Assembly: GCA_009746045.1 (NCBI GenBank)
Contig: RPFO01000034.1
Location: forward strand, 3,272,181-3,293,680
Direction of reading: 5' to 3'
Origin: Mesostigma viride
Taxonomy: Eukaryota; Streptophyta; Mesostigmatophyceae; Mesostigmatales; Mesostigmataceae
Length of the DNA stretch: 21,500 nucleotides
Within the stretch, counting starts at the first letter, position 1. Each line of letters begins with the position of its first letter. Shown piece by piece: positions 19,099 through 21,500 of this stretch. The translations under genes and the position numbers were made by a program. The notes beneath the pieces were generated by a model. It was not told the DNA's origin, ran no database searches, and was given only the letters and a program-made list of their open reading frames with translations.

Positions 19099-19826
19099 GT
19101 TACATCATAGTCTGGCAGCGGCTTGCAAGCAGGAGAGAAAGGGGAAACCCAGGCTACCTCTAATGCAGTGACCTTAAACAAACGAGGAGAGAGCACGGAG
19201 TGTAGCACAGCACACGCCCCCAGCCTTCCGCGGCAAAGGGGCTATACAACGATTACACGGAGGTAAACACCGTCAACACAGTCGGCAACAGCCAGACGGT
19301 ATTCACCCCCACAACAGGTAAAACAACGAATGGTCGTCGTCCGCAACTTCCATTCGCACCAACGACATTCACACCCTATAGAGGCACAACGTATAACGAG
19401 AACCCCTACGCGTGCGAACCCGGAGAGAAAGCGAGCACGCCAGCTAGCCTTCCACAGGCATAGCTTGCAAAGAAAGAATCCTAACTAGGGGACGTACCAT
19501 CGTCGATGACGTAAATCCCTCCTGAGCTGGCCGCCACCCGGTGTCGTTGAAGGCAAGCCCTGGCCGCCACTGGATGTCGTTGAAAACAGGAGAGATGAGC
19601 GCTATCGTTGACAGCACCTCACCACAGGACTATTGCTAGCCCCGCCGAGTATCCCGGACTGGCCGCTTGCTGCCTAGGTCGTCGTTGAATCCCTTTACGG
19701 GCTGGCCGCCGACCTGTCAGCAATCGTTGAATTCCGGAACCTCTATCTACGCCAAGCACCGCCCTGGTTTCCTAACTGGCTACACTAGCTCTCTCCGCGA
19801 GAGTTAGCTAACCTTGCCGGCACATT
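19099..19826 (-). other. 5' leader of the element with four degenerate repeats
   Basis: There is no long ORF. Near the primer-binding-site end, a unit of the form CTGGCCGCC...(T)CGTTGAA (plus strand) occurs at 19527-19551, 19560-19584, 19659-19689 and 19702-19731; the first two are 25 nt with three mismatches. The position is that of retroelement packaging and dimerisation signals. That role is an inference from location only. Confidence 0.55.
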
Positions 19827-19840
19827 TCCTCCGATAACCA
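19827..19840 (-). other. Candidate primer-binding site
   Basis: One base inside the 5' LTR, the minus strand reads TGGTTATCGGAGG. TGG matches the CCA of a tRNA 3' end, and the rest resembles the initiator-Met site TGGTATCAGAG with an extra T and one change. The exact primer tRNA is not determined. Confidence 0.5.
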
Positions 19841-19841
19841 G

Positions 19842-20509
19842 TGTTACGTCCCAGCCCAGACACTCCTAGCCTGAGCTACGTAGCGAAAGATCTACCTTGC
19901 CGGAATTAGGAAGATTCAAGGTGGCCTAATGCAGATTGCGCTTCACGACTGGGGTCGTGAGATATCTGGCACCGCGACTTGATGCCAAGCTAATTAATAC
20001 ACACTTATAATGGCTAGCAATACCAATTACAAATGGATAGTTGCCCCAGGTTTAATGTGTAGGCGTATTCGCACTTATCATTCATCAAACCAAGAGGACG
20101 AGACTCTCGTCCTCGGACCAATTTCACCTAGGTCTGCCACTACGCTGGCAAGGGGCGCCGACATGGCGCCGACCTTCTAAAGCATGCAGTCCACACAAGA
20201 TCCTCGGGTCGACATCGACCCTCGCCTACAGAATCCACGCATGAGTACAATATCTCAACTAGCTATAAAGTACGCAGCGCGGCGCGACTGCACCGGCCCC
20301 TAGAAGATACACGCATACAACAACCTAGGCCCAAAATAACTGGTCCGAATCACCCAAACTGTCATAGTTCCATACAAAAGTCCTGACCAAGGGACAATTC
20401 CCAAATTAAGTCCCGAAATGAGTCCCAAAGTCCTACGGACCATGACAACAAGTCAAACTACATAATTTATTCCATTGTTACGTCCGTCCAAAAGGGCCGG
20501 GACGTAACA
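19842..20509 (-). repeat. 5' LTR (668 bp)
   Basis: Same length and ends as the 3' LTR, with one base difference (19998 T). In element sense it is upstream of the leader and should hold the promoter. I could not single out a TATA box with confidence. Confidence 0.97.
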
Positions 20510-20514
20510 CTCGC
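20510..20514. repeat. Target-site duplication, right (CTCGC)
   Basis: It is identical to 11514-11518 and directly follows the CA end of the right LTR. Confidence 0.93.
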
Positions 20515-20881
20515 TGCCTGCACTATGACTGTGGCCTCCATGCTGTTATTATCATTGTTTACATGCAGGCCGTTGACAGTAAATGAAGCTCAGTTCCCTC
20601 ACGACTGTTCCCATGTTTTGTCACAATCAAACGTGCCAAGCCGGCTGGCAATTAAGTAACCTGCCAAAAAGAGAGCCGAAGTCAGAGGGTTAAACCACAC
20701 ATTTGTAGTATAAAACGCAGGCACCGCGTGTTTTGCAGCCCGCCTTTGTCCAAAATATCTGGCATGGAAAATGGACTTTGGCCGGCTTTGACGCTGCAGC
20801 TGGATCGGGCTTGACGAGAGCTGTCGAATGCCGTATAGAAGTCCGTCAGAGGAGGAGGGGGTGGGCTGCTAGCCTAATTCT
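20515..20881. other. Right flank, no gene seen
   Basis: It is the continuation of the host sequence interrupted by the element at 11518. A 64-codon open stretch from 20733 has no supporting features. Confidence 0.5.
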
Positions 20882-20960
20882 ACCGTTAAGTTGCGTTCCC
20901 GCGTTAAGTTGCGGCTCCAAGTTGTAGGGGGCGATCGCAACTTAACGCGGGAATGACTGT
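20882..20960. mobile_element. MITE-like palindromic element, right copy (shorter)
   Basis: TTCCCGCGTTAAGTTGCG at 20896-20913 is perfectly inverted at 20936-20953, and the end AATGACTGTA mirrors the TACAGTCATT start of the copy at 11074. The centre (GGCTCCAAGTTGTAGGGGGCGA) is homologous to the centre of the left copy. The left terminus appears to be missing. Confidence 0.6.
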
Positions 20961-20973
20961 ATATAAAGACCCC

Positions 20974-21500
20974 TGTTACGTCGCGCAACTTTTGTTGTTG
21001 TTACGGACGTAAATTAGGTCCTTCGTTGCCTCAGCCATTCCGGAACAGTACCTCTCATAGAGTATAGAAGTCATTACATAGTCAGCAGCCCAGCCTTCTA
21101 AAATTCTTCTTCTTGTTGTACGGTAGTTACTAGTTAGAAGTTATACTGCCAGCAAACAGCATAATCATGCACCGAATCCCACGCACGTCAATAGTTTTTC
21201 CGAGTAAAGTTCCTGGTAAGTTATATATATTTTATTATCCAACCAGAGATGTAAGATTGGGAAGAAGTATCTGCACCATCCACAAATTAGGGTCGTCACT
21301 CCTCACGCACGTCATTATCGATGGGTGTGCTCGCCAATTTATCCGTTCATGGCTGCAATATGCAACACCAGCATTTTCGTATCAGCGGCAGGAGTTGACA
21401 TAATTTTTTAGGGGCTCCACGTTTTCAGCTCAAGCGTATCTAACTTTGATAATGGTCAAGTTCCGATATTTGTCTATTAAGGGCAGCGAGTTCTTTCGTG
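20974..21500 (+). mobile_element. Possible start of a related LTR running off the window
   Basis: TGTTACGTC...CTTTTG...ACGGACGTAA at 20974-21011 parallels the first bases of the 668-bp LTR read in its own (minus) sense, TGTTACGTC...CTTTTGGACGGACGTAA. This suggests a diverged LTR of the same superfamily reading on the plus strand. A TATATAAAG sits just before it (20960-20968). A 78-codon open stretch from 21167 has no recognised domain and contains a donor-like GTAAGT near 21215. The right edge cuts it off. Confidence 0.3.

Larger units (their letters stand above)
11519..20509 (-). mobile_element. Complete LTR retrotransposon, Gag-bearing and Pol-deficient (TR-GAG-like)
   Basis: An 8,991-bp element bounded by two 668-bp LTRs with 10-bp perfect inverted termini and a CTCGC target duplication. 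Gag, the pre-Gag ORF and the protease remnant all read on the minus strand, so the right LTR is the 5' LTR. The polypurine tract and candidate primer-binding site lie in the matching places. No reverse transcriptase, RNase H or integrase motifs were found on the minus strand between the protease remnant and the polypurine tract. One base difference between the LTRs (11675 A, 19998 T) implies very recent insertion. It must have been mobilised in trans. The CCHC Gag followed by retropepsin suits a Ty3/Gypsy origin, but without RT this is not firm. Confidence 0.93.

Overview
This is eukaryotic nuclear DNA. It has spliceosomal introns with GT..AG ends, a perfect TACTAAC branch-site box, trinucleotide runs inside exons and a complete LTR retrotransposon. 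The sequence style (charged low-complexity proteins, short introns, this Gag type) suggests a green-lineage genome, possibly a charophyte alga such as Chara. That assignment is an inference from general impression, not from a database match.

Left part, 1-8229, plus strand: the 3' portion of a multi-exon protein-coding gene, or two adjacent genes, whose 5' end lies beyond the window. It runs from a highly charged coiled-coil exon through many short lysine/glutamate-rich microexons to two large exons (3759-4919 and 5252-7583) and a terminal exon ending at the stop at 8227-8229. Nearly all introns are phase 0. Most carry one copy of a 22-nt hairpin-forming element, and three introns also share sequence around it. 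Two further copies lie inside coding sequence, and one exon-intron unit is duplicated in tandem (period 233 nt). The block from about 1.68 to 3.36 kb contains several apparent frameshifts, while the two large exons are clean. A stretch in exon 3759-4919 weakly resembles a ParB/Srx fold. A stretch near 6.6 kb weakly resembles a DNA methyltransferase with a degenerate catalytic motif.

Middle, 8230-11513: no gene I can support. It contains one palindromic MITE-like element (11074-11190).

Right part, 11519-20509: one complete, very young LTR retrotransposon oriented on the minus strand. It has two 668-bp LTRs that differ at one base, perfect TGTTACGTCC/GGACGTAACA ends, a 5-bp target duplication (CTCGC), a polypurine tract and a candidate primer-binding site. 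In its reading direction the order is: 5' LTR, leader with four short repeats, a 112-aa ORF with an RNase H1-type hybrid-binding domain, a 706-aa Gag with a CAG-encoded polyglutamine tract and a CCHC knuckle, a broken retropepsin remnant, about 3.4 kb of GC-rich non-coding DNA with internal duplications in place of RT/RNase H/integrase, polypurine tract, 3' LTR. It is therefore a Gag-bearing, Pol-deficient (TR-GAG-like) element that has recently moved, presumably using another element's polymerase.

Right flank, 20515-21500: a second copy of the MITE family (20882-20960), followed at 20974 by what may be the start of a related LTR in the same reading sense as the plus strand.

The two observations most worth following up are the intron-embedded hairpin family, which may be an introner-like system, and the pre-Gag hybrid-binding ORF in a Pol-less retrotransposon.
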